Notes under the pieces: model-generated | The model's input: only the letters and a program-made list of their open reading frames with translations | Told to the model about the DNA's origin: nothing | Databases searched by the model: none | In this document: piece by piece, positions 1-11,654 of the stretch | Position numbering within the stretch: the stretch's first letter is position 1 | Layout: the number at the start of each line of letters is the position of its first letter | Origin: Diphasiastrum complanatum | Taxonomy: Eukaryota > Streptophyta > Lycopodiopsida > Lycopodiales > Lycopodiaceae | Direction: 5' to 3' | DNA length: 64,000 nucleotides | NCBI GenBank assembly: GCA_029204225.1 | Contig: CM055098.1 | Coordinates: forward strand, 25,769,473 to 25,833,472 | Made by a program: the position numbers and the translations under genes

Positions 1-1
1 C

Positions 2-316
2 CATCAACAATGCCAAATCCGATTATATCCATTCTCAAAAGGCCAAAATCCAGGGATTCCAAGCCCAAAACGGCCAAGTGTACAACAAGAACCAGCACCT
101 ACAATGACAACACCTTGTCCTCAATTTGTGAGATTGACTGTTGAGGAGAGTCTTTAGGTTATGGTATACCACGAATACCTGGATAGACAAGAGAGTCAAG
201 CAAGCATGTCATATCCACATTACGGGTTGGGAGAGTCTATGACATTGGGACCAGTTATGCCAATCTATGAGGAACCATATCAACAAGCTTTGTCTTGGGA
301 TCCTCTGGGGCCCTAG
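2..316 (+). pseudogene. Unknown partial ORF with one in-frame stop
   Basis: Frame 2 reads open from the window edge to a TAG at 314-316, interrupted only by a TAG at 155-157 (context E-E-S-L-stop-V-M-V-Y). The peptide is Pro/Gln/Ser-rich in its first half and ends ALSWDPLGP. I do not recognise a domain. It lies directly upstream of an LTR-like stretch, so it may be the 3' end of a retrotransposon ORF. A host exon is possible but less likely in this repeat-dense setting. Confidence 0.3.
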
Positions 317-1130
<814 letters not shown>

Positions 1131-1529
1131 TGCATATCTTTGCTTATGGGAATCAAATGTGCACCTGTTTAATTGATCATAGGGAGAAGCTACTTATTGC
1201 TAGAAATCCATGTGATTTCAATAATCATGACTAAATTGCATCATGAAAATTGGTCTGGGCATTTGAAAATGCTTAAATTGTCAACAAGAATCATTTAGTC
1301 AAGCACTTTGCATGCAACAAAACCATAATACTAAATGGTATAATTCCAACTTCCAGTGTACAAAGGCATATATTCAAAACTTTTAGAAATATTTTCTTTA
1401 TTAGTTTGTGTAACACAACAATGATAGACCCTAACTTTATACATCATTTCTCATGAATAAACAAATCTCCAACTTCATCGTTGGCTTGGAAATCAATATC
1501 CTCAATATATATTGGGTAGTAGTTGTTGA
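1131..1529. other. No recognisable feature
   Basis: AT-rich sequence without a convincing ORF, RNA or repeat boundary on either strand. Confidence 0.5.
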
Positions 1530-1975
1530 TGTTGAATTTCACACATGTGGGAATGCCACAAATTGTGATTTTGATCTCCTAAGATGTGGTGATTGCACAT
1601 AGATCACACATAGATTGAAAACCAAGATCTATTTTCATAAATCTAAGGCAAGAGCACTAAGAAATCATGCATAAATCAATCATACAAGTACACTCACACG
1701 TGTGGAGACCTGATTATGAAAAACTAAGTATGAAAATGCCCTCCTCTCGGGTAGAGAGAGAATCTAGTATCAAGAAATCGACTAGAGAGAGAAACCAATT
1801 TGACTCAAAATGTCCAGAAATCTCATAACTCCATAAAACTTACAATACAAATGGACTATTGCCTCTATATGTAGCTACTCGAGGTAGAGGGGAGTGAAAC
1901 ATGATTGCACCCCTTCTTCTTTTCCTCCTCAAAATCCTATTGGTTCAGTGACATGTAATCTTCATTGGACCATTT
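1530..1975 (-). repeat. Truncated copia LTR, minus strand (E family)
   Basis: On the minus strand this ends in ...CACATGTGTGAAATTCAACA and carries the order seen in the E LTR at 21650-22304: a GGTCCAAT start, an AGGAAAAGAAG-type block, CAATCATGTTTCACTC, CTCTCTCTACCCGAG, then the CACACGTGTG region. The 5' part of the LTR is missing. The sequence joins the integrase remnant of element D near 1975-1985, so this is either D's own 3' LTR after deletion or a separate chimeric junction. Confidence 0.6.
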
Positions 1976-1979
1976 TGAT

Positions 1980-2402
1980 AGGTGAATATCTTTGATTCAA
2001 TGGGATCATACTGTTTATAAGCTTTGTCTAAAGTAGTATAACCGATGAAAATGGATTTGATACTGTGTGAGTCCAGCTTCTTTCTGATCTTCTTTGGTAA
2101 TTGTGCACAAGCAATACATCCGAAAACTTTGAGATTCGATAGTGATGGGTTGGAGCTTGTCCAAACTTCATAAGGTGTTTTGTCTGAGAGCCCTTTAGTC
2201 GAGCATATATTCTGAATATAAGTTGTAGTGGAAACAACTTCATCCCATATAAGCTTAGGCACTGTCGAGTGAGCAAGCATACACTTAGCCGCTTGAGCTA
2301 AGTTCTATTCTTTCTCTCAGCAAGTCCATTCATTGTTAATCAATGTCTTTGTTAAGACAATACTCCTTCAATTCAGTTGAGATGTATTCTCCACCATTGT
2401 CT
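1980..2402 (-). pseudogene. Copia element D, integrase remnant (left half)
   Basis: Minus-strand translation shows the end of a Ty1/copia integrase: SDNGGEYIST-like residues at 2380-2402, then AHSTVPKLIWDEVVSTTTY, KTPYEVW, LKVFGCIA and SIFIGYT. Reverse transcriptase and RNase H are absent downstream, where a truncated LTR follows at once. The same reading resumes at 18633, beyond inserted element B, with the R-I-K-A-L-R residues that precede DNGGEY. D is therefore the oldest layer of the stack. Confidence 0.8.
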
Positions 2403-3224
2403 TGTGAGAAATTGGCAAAAATCTAGCTTGGTAATTTTATGAAAAAAGTTTGTAAGTGAATCTCACATGTGTGGAGGATGTTCCCACGTGTGGAGAATTG
2501 TGAATTAAATTAAAAATGCTAGATATAGGGGTCTTATGTTTTTTGTATCAAGCATTTAGGTGTAGGATGTTGATAGTGTCAAATTTGGCATAAATGGCAA
2601 ATTATCCATTTCCAATTGTAATGCCACTATTGAGTCAAAATAGAGTAGGAGGCCAAACTCGAGCCAACTAGTGTGTAGACAAGTGTGATGCTTTTGTTTG
2701 ATGAAGTTTAAGAGGTTCAATAGGATTTAGAGGTGGAACCATGAGTGGTCCAATAGAATCTGAGATATGCTTGAAAATGGTCCAGTAGAATTTAGAGGTG
2801 AATGGAACAATGGTCCAATAGGATTAAGAGGTGGCAAAAGTGTGGTCCAATCATGATTGAGCATTGTGGTAGCTCATGAATTTATTAGTATCATTGTACT
2901 TCTCATTTAGATCTAATTGATTTTGAGATTGAGTGGATTTTGTGAGTAATTGGTTTTCTGGCTTTCTCTCTCTACCCGAGAGCTCATGATGATTTTCTCT
3001 CTCTATCCGAGGAGAGCAGCTTGTTTTTACTTAGATTATTTTTTGAACACTTCCCACACGTGTGAGTGAGAGTTGGAAGTGATTGAACACATGTAGTAGT
3101 GTGTTTTTGCAATAGAATCAAAGATAGATCTTGAATCTCAATCTAGTCTTGACCTTGGTGCATCTACACACCTTAGGAGATCACAAGCACATGTTGTGGA
3201 CAGTCCACACGTGTGAAATCAACA
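2403..3224 (+). repeat. 5' LTR of element B (822 bp)
   Basis: Begins TGTGAGAAATTGGC and ends GTGTGAAATCAACA. It contains CACACGTGTG palindromes at 3055-3064 and 3206-3215 and two CTCTCTACCCGAG-like blocks. The partner LTR is 12542-12550 plus 17839-18627. Confidence 0.9.
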
Positions 3225-3237
3225 TGGTATCAGAGCC
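3225..3237 (+). promoter_or_regulatory. Primer-binding site of element B (tRNA-iMet type)
   Basis: TGGTATCAGAGCC directly abuts the LTR end. This is the standard plant copia site complementary to the 3' end of initiator tRNA-Met. Confidence 0.9.
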
Positions 3238-3654
3238 TACCTAAGTTCACCATGCATTTTGATCCATTTGAGTGAAAACTATTCATCAATCTTGAGCTAG
3301 ATATTGTCAAATCCATTTTCCTAGCTATCTTGTCCAATTTTGGATCAAAAGAGATCAATAGGGCATTGATTGGGTCTGACCTGGTAGTGTACAAAATCAG
3401 GTGCTCAGACACGTGTGAGGAACATCCAATTTCAGTTTGGGAGTTCTCTTTCATGTTTGATTCAAAAATCTTGCTAGATAGCTTGTTTTAAAGCTATTTT
3501 TGTCTAGTTTCTGCTGCAATCAATTTCATTCCATTTGCTTGTGCCAATCAAAAGTTATAAGCTTTTGAAGAGGGTTAGGTAGGGCACCTAGACCTGGGTG
3601 GACACATTTGGTTTGGTCAAGAGATTGCTTGTTTGATCCAAAATCACAGTTGAA

Positions 3655-4307
3655 TGTGAAAAATTGTCAACTAGTAGTATTTTCCTAACTTGAGATTTTG
3701 TAGGCCTATGGCCAAATAAAAGTTAGAGATAGGTTCATACATGTATGTAGAGGCCCAAAGTATGTGTACACTACTTTTGAGGTCACATTAATTAGAGGAG
3801 GTCGAGTGTGGAGCTCTTCTATTGGCTCATAATTTGGTGCATTCCTATTTGACCAAATTTCTAGGTATATGGGTGAATCCTATTGGACCCCAATTTTAGC
3901 CTATCATAAGACAAGTGGCCAAGAGGCACTATGGCTGCTATAAATAGCCATCTCCACGAGTATGTACACATCTCATTTTCATTCTATTGAATGAATGTTA
4001 TGCTCTTTGAAGATCCATCTTCTTCTCTCTCACTTTTTTGTTCATATCTTGCATTCTAGCCACTAGAATTGTGATTTCTTTGTTGCTATGGCTTCACACG
4101 TGTGAAATGCAGGTTGTAGGCTCTGAAGTACGGACAGGGACAGCAAGTTTCTGTTTGTGGAAGCTTATGATCAGATTTTGATGTTTAGTTGATGTTTAGT
4201 ATGCTTAACATCACAATTTCTATCATTTTTTCAATCTAGATGTGCATAACTTCCATGGCCAAGATCTTTATGAAACTTTAGCATCTTTTGGATCTGAGTT
4301 TTTCACA
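3655..4307 (+). repeat. 5' LTR of element A
   Basis: Begins TGTGAAAAATTGTC and ends GTTTTTCACA. TATA box CTATAAATAG is at 3938-3947. A perfect 14-bp palindrome TTCACACGTGTGAA is at 4093-4106, downstream of the presumed transcription start. Confidence 0.95.
3938..3947 (+). promoter_or_regulatory. TATA box in the element A LTR
   Basis: CTATAAATAG; the 3' LTR copy is at 9146-9155. Confidence 0.8.
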
Positions 4308-4320
4308 TGGTATCAGAGCA
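4308..4320 (+). promoter_or_regulatory. Primer-binding site of element A (tRNA-iMet type)
   Basis: TGGTATCAGAGCA follows the LTR end with no gap. Confidence 0.93.
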
Positions 4321-4916
4321 TTAGGCGGCCAAATGTGCAGGTTTTGCCAGATTTAGAAGAGATTTGTGGGCGAGTTTGCTTTTGTAGCATTCCAATCAAG
4401 TTTCTAGCTAAAAATCTTGTTGATTTATGTGTAGAAATTGGATCTTTGTGATCAAAACATCATTTGTATGCATTTCAATTGAAGTAGGGCGAATTCCCTC
4501 TATACTTATCAGAATAAGGAGACAAAAATTGTTTTGGAAAGAGGGAGATGCAAGATCCAACAAGATCCTATTAGTTTTCCATTCTAGCATATAGTTTTTT
4601 GATTCAATTTCTTGCTTCTTCATGTCAAAAACTTCAAAATTGATGTAACCCTCTGATTTTCAGTTTGCTGAATGATTCAAGAGTGTATTTCAATCTTAGG
4701 AGTGAGGGAAAAGCAAGTATATTGAGGTTTGGTCTTGGTTTGATCAAGAAATCATAAAACTAGTGGCTAAAATTGAGAAAAAAGTGAGGAAAAGATAGAA
4801 AAAGTAAGGTTTTAGGTTCCAAATCTTTGTGATTTCTTCTTGTGTTTCATTTGTTGATTCAAGAGAGTGCTTAGTGCATTGGAACAGGTCAAAGATCAGA
4901 GATCAATCATTGCAAC

Positions 4917-7900
4917 ATGGCTACAAATGGAGGCTACATGTTGGAAAGCAATGATAGGCTTACCTCCCTCAACTATTCTACTTGGAAAGTAAGGATGGAG
5001 TCTTTGCTTGAGATGAATGAGTTGATGGATATTGTTGTAGGTGTGGAGGAGAGACCTTTGGCACCTCAAGAACAATTGAGGTATGACAAGAGGGCAAAGA
5101 AAGCCCTTCACATGATCAAGATGAATGTGACAAATGAGCTTATCAAAGAGGTTGGTAAGTGCACATCATCTAGTGAAGCTTGGGAAGCCTTGAAGAAGGT
5201 TTATGAATCCAAGTCTACTTCTAGAGTGTTGACTTTAAGAAGGCAAATCTTTTCTTGTATGCAAAAGAAGAGTGAGAATGGACATGCTTTTGTTTTGAGA
5301 GTTAAAGCATTGAATGATGAGTTAGCATGCATTAATGATGGCATAAATAATGAGGAGCTTGTTCAAGTGATTCTCAATGGCTTGTTGGATGATCATGCTA
5401 ATCTTGTTCAAAGTTATGCTATCCAAAAATGTTTACCAAGTGTTGGAGACTTGCAAGAGGTCTTGTTGGCTGAAGAATTTAGGTTGCAAACAAGAGTGGG
5501 AGCATCTTCTACATCTCAAGGAGGAGAAGAGGAGGCAATGTTCTCTAAAGGCAAGTTCAAGGGCAAAGGTAAAAGCAATTGGTCTAAAGGGCAAGACCAA
5601 GGTGAGCACTCTACTTTTGGCAAAAAGAAGGATAGATCTAAGCTAAAATGTTTCTATTGTGGAGTCAAAGGGCATTTTGCTAGTGATTGTTTTAAGAAAA
5701 AGAGGGATCAAGGGGAAAAGCAAACCAATCTAACTATTGATGAGGGTGGGGATGAGCTTCTTTCAAATGATGCTTTTGTTATGTCATCTTGCTTGTTGGC
5801 TAATCATGGAGACATTGATCCTTGGTGGATTGATAGTGGAGCCACTTCTCATATGACATATCATAAAGAGTATTTTTCATCTTTAATGGCATTTGATGGT
5901 GATAGGAAGGTAATCTATACCGCAAATGATGGTGAGTGTGCAATCAAGGGGATTGGCACAATTCCTATTTCACTTTCTACAAATAGGAATATAGAATTGA
6001 AAGATGTTTTGCTCATTCCATCCATTACCAAGAACTTACTTAGTGTAAGCCAAATGCTTGACAAAGGATTCAAAGTTGAGTTTGATGGTGATGCTTGCTT
6101 GATCAAAAAGGGGTGTAGTATCATTGCAAAAGGGAAAAGGCAAGGGAAATTGTTCAAGCTTGATGCATGTGTTGTTGCTAACCAAGTTGGATGCATGGCA
6201 AATGAACAAATGTCAATTCAAGAGGTATGGCATAAAAGGATGGGACATCTCAACTACAAGGCCTTGGAGGAAATAGCCAAAAAGGAGGTAGTAAGGGGAC
6301 TTCCCAAGTCTCTTACTTGCTTGAATCATGTTTGTGAAGAATGTGCTTTGTCTAAATCACATAGATTGCCATATACTAGATCTATATCTAGATCTAAGAT
6401 GCCTTTTTCTCTCTTGCATTCGGATATTCATGGTGTTACTACAATTAGCAATGGAGGTGCTAAGATGTATGTAACTTTCATTGATGATTTTAGTAGATTT
6501 TGTTGGGTTTATCTACTAAAGAGCAAGGATGAGGTGTTTGATGTGTTTGTCAAGTTCAAAGTTGCTATTGAGACTCAATTTACAACCAAAATCAAATGCT
6601 TGAGGAGCGACAATGGTGGTGAATACATTTCTAACAAATTCAAAGCCTTTTGTGATGAGCATGGGATCAAGAGGGAGTACACATGTCCAAGAACACCACA
6701 ACAAAATGGAGTGGCCGAGAGGAAGAATAGAACCTTGTGTGAGAGTGCAAAGGCAATGAGATTGAATGCTAATCTTCCTAAACCTTTTTGGAGTGATGCT
6801 TTGTTGTGTGCAAATTTCCTATGCAATAGATGGCCAAGTGTTGTATTGGAAGGAAAAACCCCTTTTGAAGCTTTGTTTGGTACGAAGCCTAATGTCAAGT
6901 TTCTAAGAACTTTTGGATGCATTTGCTACTTCAACATTACTCTTGATGATAGAACTAAGGAGGATCCATCTTCAAGAAAGGGCATTTTTGTTGGTTATAG
7001 TGAAGTAAGCAAAGCATATAGGATTTATGTTCCTTCAATCAAGAAAGTGTTCACAAGTAGGGATGTCATTTTTGATGAAAGTAACATTCCAAAAGTTGTT
7101 TCAAGTGATGATGGTGTTGTTGCAACTAATGTGCTTGATGACAATGGAGTTGATGACACATTGGATGTGGATGTTGAAGAAGCCTCTTCAAGTCAAATTC
7201 CAAGGAGAACTCCAAGGCATAAAGTGAAACCCTCAAGGCTCACTTATGATGGCAAAGGTAAGCAAGTGGTGGATGGATCCAACTATGCTTTCCTAACTTC
7301 TTTTGATGTACCTTCATGTGTAGATGAAGCAAGGCAAAAAGAGGAATGGATCCAAGCAATGGATCTTGAGTTTGAAGCACTTATGAAGAACAACACATGG
7401 AGATTGGTGGAGCTTCCAAAGGGCAAAAGTGCAATTGGATGCAAATGGATCTTCAAGGTAAAGACAAATCAAGATGGATCTATCAACAAGTTCAAGGCAA
7501 GGTTGGTGGCTAAAGGTTATGCTCAAGAGCATGGCATTGACTATGAGGAAACCTTTGCACCCGTGGCAAAGATGGTGAGCATAAGAGTAATCATTTCCCT
7601 TGCAACTCTTTATGGATGGGATCTTTGGCAATTAGACATTTCTAATGCTTTCTTGAATGGTGATCTTGAAGAGGAAGTCTACATGGAGCAACCCGAGAGC
7701 TATGTTTCTCATAGCAAGCCTAATCATGTGTGTTTTCTACAAAAAAGTTTGTATGGTCTTAAGCAAGCACCAAGGAGTTGGTATGCTAGGCTTAACTCTT
7801 TTCTACTTTCTCAAAACTTCACTATGAGTGAGTATGATCATTCACTTTACTTTAGAATTAGTGCTAATGATGTTACAATCCTTCTAATTTATGTGGATGA

Positions 7901-8867
7901 CATTATTTTAAGTGGAGGGAACAAGGAAGATATAGAAGATATCAAGAAAGCACTAAAAAAGGAATTTGAAGTGCATGATCTTGGTCTTTTGAGCTATATC
8001 TTAGGAATAGAAGTAATTAGAACTTCTCAAATCACTTTTATTTCACAAGAGAAGTATGCTATTTCTATTCTCAATAGATTTCATATGGTAGATGCAAATC
8101 CTATTGATACACCTATGGAATCACATGTAAAGCTAACTATAAGAGGTAATGAAAGATCCTTCGAGGACATTACTCTCTATAGGAAGCTAATAGGTTCTCT
8201 TATATATCTAACCATCACAAGACCTGATTTATCTTATTGTGTTGGTAGATTAAGCCAATTCATGCAAGATCCTAGCATAGAACATTGGAAACTAGGAAAG
8301 AGGATCTTGAGATACATCTCGGGAACAAAAGATTTTGGCATTGTTTATAGAGGCTCATCACCTAACTTATTTGGTTTTTCAGATTCAGATTTTGCAGGAG
8401 ACCTTATGGATAGAAAATCCATAAATGCACATGCTATTTTCATAGGTGATGGAGCTATCTCATGGATGTCGAAGAAACAAGCAACTATATCACTTTCTTC
8501 TAGTGAGGCCGAGTACAAAGCTTTGACATCATGCACAAAGGAGATGGTGTGGATCAAGAGGATGATTATGGAGCTTCATTTGCTGGATTTTTCAGAGAGT
8601 CCAATCATCTTTTGTGACAACCTTTCAGCCCAAAGTCTAGCAAGCAATCCGGTTTTCCATGCAAGGAGCAAACATATCGAGGTGGCTTACCATTTTGTGA
8701 GAGAACAAGTGTTGGCAAAAGAGATCAAGCTTGAACATGTCCCATCAAAGGAATGTGTGGCTGATATCTTTACCAAAGCATTGGGAAAGGACTTATTTTT
8801 CAAGCATAGAACAAGTCTTGGTGTACTTTCTAAATCTATGCTAAAACTAGTTGAAGAGGGAGTGTGA
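4917..8867 (+). CDS. Ty1/copia gag-pol polyprotein of element A
   Basis: 1316 codons make capsid, protease, integrase and reverse transcriptase/RNase H in the copia order. The capsid-like part (UBN2/DUF4219 type) covers roughly residues 1-200. The CCHC zinc knuckle is C245-C248-H253-C258. The protease motif WWIDSGATSH has its catalytic Asp at 306. GAG-pre-integrase (WHKRMGHLN) comes next, then integrase with the triad D503, D565 and E601. Reverse transcriptase has YVDD at 992-995. RNase H has DSDFAGD and SLSSSEAEYKAL. The frame has no breaks and key residues are present. The stop codon TGA (8865-8867) lies inside the first five bases of the 3' LTR. ATG 4917 follows a 596-bp leader after the primer site. 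Confidence 0.96.
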   Translation: MATNGGYMLESNDRLTSLNYSTWKVRMESLLEMNELMDIVVGVEERPLAPQEQLRYDKRAKKALHMIKMNVTNELIKEVGKCTSSSEAWEALKKVYESKSTSRVLTLRRQIFSCMQKKSENGHAFVLRVKALNDELACINDGINNEELVQVILNGLLDDHANLVQSYAIQKCLPSVGDLQEVLLAEEFRLQTRVGASSTSQGGEEEAMFSKGKFKGKGKSNWSKGQDQGEHSTFGKKKDRSKLKCFYCGVKGHFASDCFKKKRDQGEKQTNLTIDEGGDELLSNDAFVMSSCLLANHGDIDPWWIDSGATSHMTYHKEYFSSLMAFDGDRKVIYTANDGECAIKGIGTIPISLSTNRNIELKDVLLIPSITKNLLSVSQMLDKGFKVEFDGDACLIKKGCSIIAKGKRQGKLFKLDACVVANQVGCMANEQMSIQEVWHKRMGHLNYKALEEIAKKEVVRGLPKSLTCLNHVCEECALSKSHRLPYTRSISRSKMPFSLLHSDIHGVTTISNGGAKMYVTFIDDFSRFCWVYLLKSKDEVFDVFVKFKVAIETQFTTKIKCLRSDNGGEYISNKFKAFCDEHGIKREYTCPRTPQQNGVAERKNRTLCESAKAMRLNANLPKPFWSDALLCANFLCNRWPSVVLEGKTPFEALFGTKPNVKFLRTFGCICYFNITLDDRTKEDPSSRKGIFVGYSEVSKAYRIYVPSIKKVFTSRDVIFDESNIPKVVSSDDGVVATNVLDDNGVDDTLDVDVEEASSSQIPRRTPRHKVKPSRLTYDGKGKQVVDGSNYAFLTSFDVPSCVDEARQKEEWIQAMDLEFEALMKNNTWRLVELPKGKSAIGCKWIFKVKTNQDGSINKFKARLVAKGYAQEHGIDYEETFAPVAKMVSIRVIISLATLYGWDLWQLDISNAFLNGDLEEEVYMEQPESYVSHSKPNHVCFLQKSLYGLKQAPRSWYARLNSFLLSQNFTMSEYDHSLYFRISANDVTILLIYVDDIILSGGNKEDIEDIKKALKKEFEVHDLGLLSYILGIEVIRTSQITFISQEKYAISILNRFHMVDANPIDTPMESHVKLTIRGNERSFEDITLYRKLIGSLIYLTITRPDLSYCVGRLSQFMQDPSIEHWKLGKRILRYISGTKDFGIVYRGSSPNLFGFSDSDFAGDLMDRKSINAHAIFIGDGAISWMSKKQATISLSSSEAEYKALTSCTKEMVWIKRMIMELHLLDFSESPIIFCDNLSAQSLASNPVFHARSKHIEVAYHFVREQVLAKEIKLEHVPSKECVADIFTKALGKDLFFKHRTSLGVLSKSMLKLVEEGV
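8850..8862 (+). promoter_or_regulatory. Polypurine tract of element A
   Basis: GTTGAAGAGGGAG directly precedes the 3' LTR; it also codes for the last residues of the polyprotein. Confidence 0.85.
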
Positions 8868-9515
8868 AAAATTGTCAACTAGTAGTATTTTCCTAACTTG
8901 AGATTTTGTAGGCCTATGGCCAAATAAAAGTTAGAGATAGGTTCATACATGTATGTAGAGGCCCAAAGTATGTGTACACTACTTTTGAGGTCACATTAAT
9001 TAGAGGAGGTCGAGTGTGGAGCTCTTCTATTGGCTCATAATTTGGTGCATTCCTATTTGACCAAATTTCTAGGTATATGGGTGAATCCTATTGGACCCCA
9101 ATTTTAGCCTATCATAAGACAAGTGGCCAAGAGGCACTATGGCTGCTATAAATAGCCATCTCCACGAGTATGTACACATCTCATTTTCATTCTATTGAAT
9201 GAATGTTATGCTCTTTGAAGATCCATCTTCTTCTCTCTCACTTTTTTGTTCATATCTTGCATTCTAGCCACTAGAATTGTGATTTCTTTGTTGCTATGGC
9301 TTCACACGTGTGAAATGCAGGTTGTAGGCTCTGAAGTACGGACAGGGACAGCAAGTTTCTGTTTGTGGAAGCTTATGATCAGATTTTGATGTTTAGTTGA
9401 TGTTTAGTATGCTTAACATCACAATTTCTATCATTTTTTCAATCTAGATGTGCATAACTTCCATGGCCAAGATCTTTATGAAACTTTAGCATCTTTTGGA
9501 TCTGAGTTTTTCACA
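8863..9515 (+). repeat. 3' LTR of element A
   Basis: Same length and, by eye, same sequence as the 5' LTR. The palindrome TTCACACGTGTGAA is at 9301-9314. Confidence 0.95.
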
Positions 9516-9845
9516 TTGAATACTTACCAATCTCATCTATATGTGATCTAGGCACTATTTTGAGATCTTAGCCATTTTGTTTCATGCAATATCATTGTAT
9601 TTGAGTCAAATTTGGTTTCTTAGTGTATTTCACACGTGCTAAGAGTGTTTTATCCTAACTTTTTCCATACTCCATCATTTGATGTGAAGTAGATCTAGTT
9701 TTGGAGAGATTGAGATAGCTAGTGAGAATCATCTCACAGTTTGTTGCAAGATCTTGCATAGGAGATGGTAGCACACCATTATTGCATCCTATAGTGAGAG
9801 AGAAGCAATATTTTTTGTTCATCACTTTTATTATCTCCACTTTAC

Positions 9846-11654
9846 ATGACTTCAATGAGTTCATACTTGTTGCAACCAAGTGAGAGATTGTCTACTTCCA
9901 GTTATTCAATATGGAAGCTGAGGATGGAGTCCATCTTGATACCCCAAGATGTGATGGACATTGTACTTGGGATTGAGGAGGAGCCTCAAGTCCTTCAAGA
10001 AGTACGAAAATACAAGAAGAGAGCTAGGATGGCTCTCCACTACATTAAAATGAATGTCTCGAATGAGATATTGAGGGAGATTGGGGATTGTTCTACATCC
10101 GAGGAAGCTTGGGATTGTCTCAAGTCCATCTATGAGGCTAAGAACACCTCTAGGCTCCTCACTCTTAGAAATCAAATCTTCCAAAGTAGTCAAAAGAGTG
10201 ATGAGAGTGCATCTTATTATGTTTTGAGAGTCAAGGATATTCATAGAGAGCTTGCATGTATTGGTGACTCAATCAATCAAAGTGAGCTAGTCCCAGTCAT
10301 TCTCAATGGCTTGAGAGATGAATATGGCAACCTTGTTCAATCCTATGCCATTGAGGAGGAGATACCAAGTTTGGAGGCCCTTCAAAGTGTGCTTATTTAT
10401 GAAGAATCAAGACAAGAGTACAAACTCTTGAGGATGGACAAGCTATCACTCAATCATGATGATGGCAATGTTCTATTTGCCAAGCACAAAGAGAGGAGTA
10501 AGAAGCAATACCATCACTTCTCTAATGACAAATCTAAAGACCAAGATGGAGAGGAGGAGGATACCTCTCATGCTTCTAATTCAAATCTCAAGAAGAAGAA
10601 GATCAAGTGCTTTTATTGTGGCAAGAAAGGCCATTATGCCACCAATCGCTTCAAGAAGAAGAATCAACTGAATCAAGCCAACATCACCAATGAGAAAGAA
10701 GACTATATTGCAAGTGATGGAGAAGGATCTCTTCTGGCATCAAGCTTCTCCTCTTCCACCTTCAACAAGGATGACTCATGGTATATTGATAGTGGAGCAT
10801 CTTCACATATGTGTGGCTCCAAGCACTCTTTTTCATCTAATATGCCTTATGATGGAGTCAAGAAGACCATACACATTGCAAGTAAGCATGAATGCAATAT
10901 TGAAGGAGTAGGGATTATTCCCTTGAAGCTTGCATCTTCCAAAGATCTCTTTCTCAACAATGTTCTTTTTGTCCCAAAGCTTACAAAGTACATCTTAAGT
11001 GTTGGCCAACTTCTTGATAGTGGCTTTGATGTCAATTTCAATATTGACAACTGTGTGATCAAGAAGGATGGTGAGATCCTTGCATATGGATCAAGATTTG
11101 AAGGCATCTACAAATTGGATCCAAGTGAGAGTGCAAACTCTCTTGATGTTTCTTATATGTCCAATATTTTAAAGGAGGATGATCACACAAGATGCACATA
11201 CATTCTCTCTTCAAGTATTATGGTGTATGATTATTCCTTATTATTCAAAGCATATGTTGAGAAGAAATTCTCATTGAAGATCAAAGCTTTGAGGAGTATT
11301 GGAGCTCTTGAAGGAATAGCACCATATGAAGTTTTATTCAAGATGAAGCCTAAGGTTGATCACCTTAGTAAACTTGGTAGTGCTTGCTTTGCACATATTC
11401 CCTTGGAAACAAGGAGGAAGGATGATCCAAGCTCATGGATCATGATTGGATACTCATCCATCAAGGAGGCCTTTATTGTCTTTACACTCTCTATTTCAAA
11501 TGTGATCGTGAATAGAGATGTCATATTGCATGAAGATTCAATCTTGGAAGTGGCCGAGATCAAGGCTTCTCAAGAAGCATCACAAGTTATCTTTTTTGAA
11601 GGTATTCAAGTTATGATGGGGCCAAGGTTGAGGAGGAGTTTCTTCTTCATATGA
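9846..11654 (+). CDS. Gag-protease ORF of element B with integrase core deleted
   Basis: 602 codons, open to the end. The start MTSMSSYLLQPSERL resembles the capsid start of element A. The zinc knuckle reads C255, C258, H263, R268: the last Cys ligand is Arg. The protease motif WYIDSGASSH has Asp at 315. After about residue 435 the frame jumps, still open, from the pre-integrase region to late integrase-type sequence (PYEVLFKMKPK, DDPSSW, MIGYSSIKEAF), so the DDE core is gone. It starts 330 bp after inserted element A and ends in an ATGA overlap with the next ORF. Capsid and protease function is plausible; autonomous transposition is not. Confidence 0.8.
   Translation: MTSMSSYLLQPSERLSTSSYSIWKLRMESILIPQDVMDIVLGIEEEPQVLQEVRKYKKRARMALHYIKMNVSNEILREIGDCSTSEEAWDCLKSIYEAKNTSRLLTLRNQIFQSSQKSDESASYYVLRVKDIHRELACIGDSINQSELVPVILNGLRDEYGNLVQSYAIEEEIPSLEALQSVLIYEESRQEYKLLRMDKLSLNHDDGNVLFAKHKERSKKQYHHFSNDKSKDQDGEEEDTSHASNSNLKKKKIKCFYCGKKGHYATNRFKKKNQLNQANITNEKEDYIASDGEGSLLASSFSSSTFNKDDSWYIDSGASSHMCGSKHSFSSNMPYDGVKKTIHIASKHECNIEGVGIIPLKLASSKDLFLNNVLFVPKLTKYILSVGQLLDSGFDVNFNIDNCVIKKDGEILAYGSRFEGIYKLDPSESANSLDVSYMSNILKEDDHTRCTYILSSSIMVYDYSLLFKAYVEKKFSLKIKALRSIGALEGIAPYEVLFKMKPKVDHLSKLGSACFAHIPLETRRKDDPSSWIMIGYSSIKEAFIVFTLSISNVIVNRDVILHEDSILEVAEIKASQEASQVIFFEGIQVMMGPRLRRSFFFI

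Larger units (their letters stand above)
3655..9515 (+). mobile_element. Copia element A, complete and apparently intact
   Basis: A 5861-bp element. LTRs 3655-4307 and 8863-9515 are both exactly 653 bp, with no difference I could see by eye. Target duplication TTGAA is at 3650-3654 and 9516-9520. The primer site TGGTATCAGAGC is at 4308-4319 and the polypurine tract GTTGAAGAGGGAG at 8850-8862. One 1316-codon gag-pol frame is unbroken. It sits in the leader of element B. Matching LTRs plus an open frame mean a very recent insertion. Confidence 0.96.
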
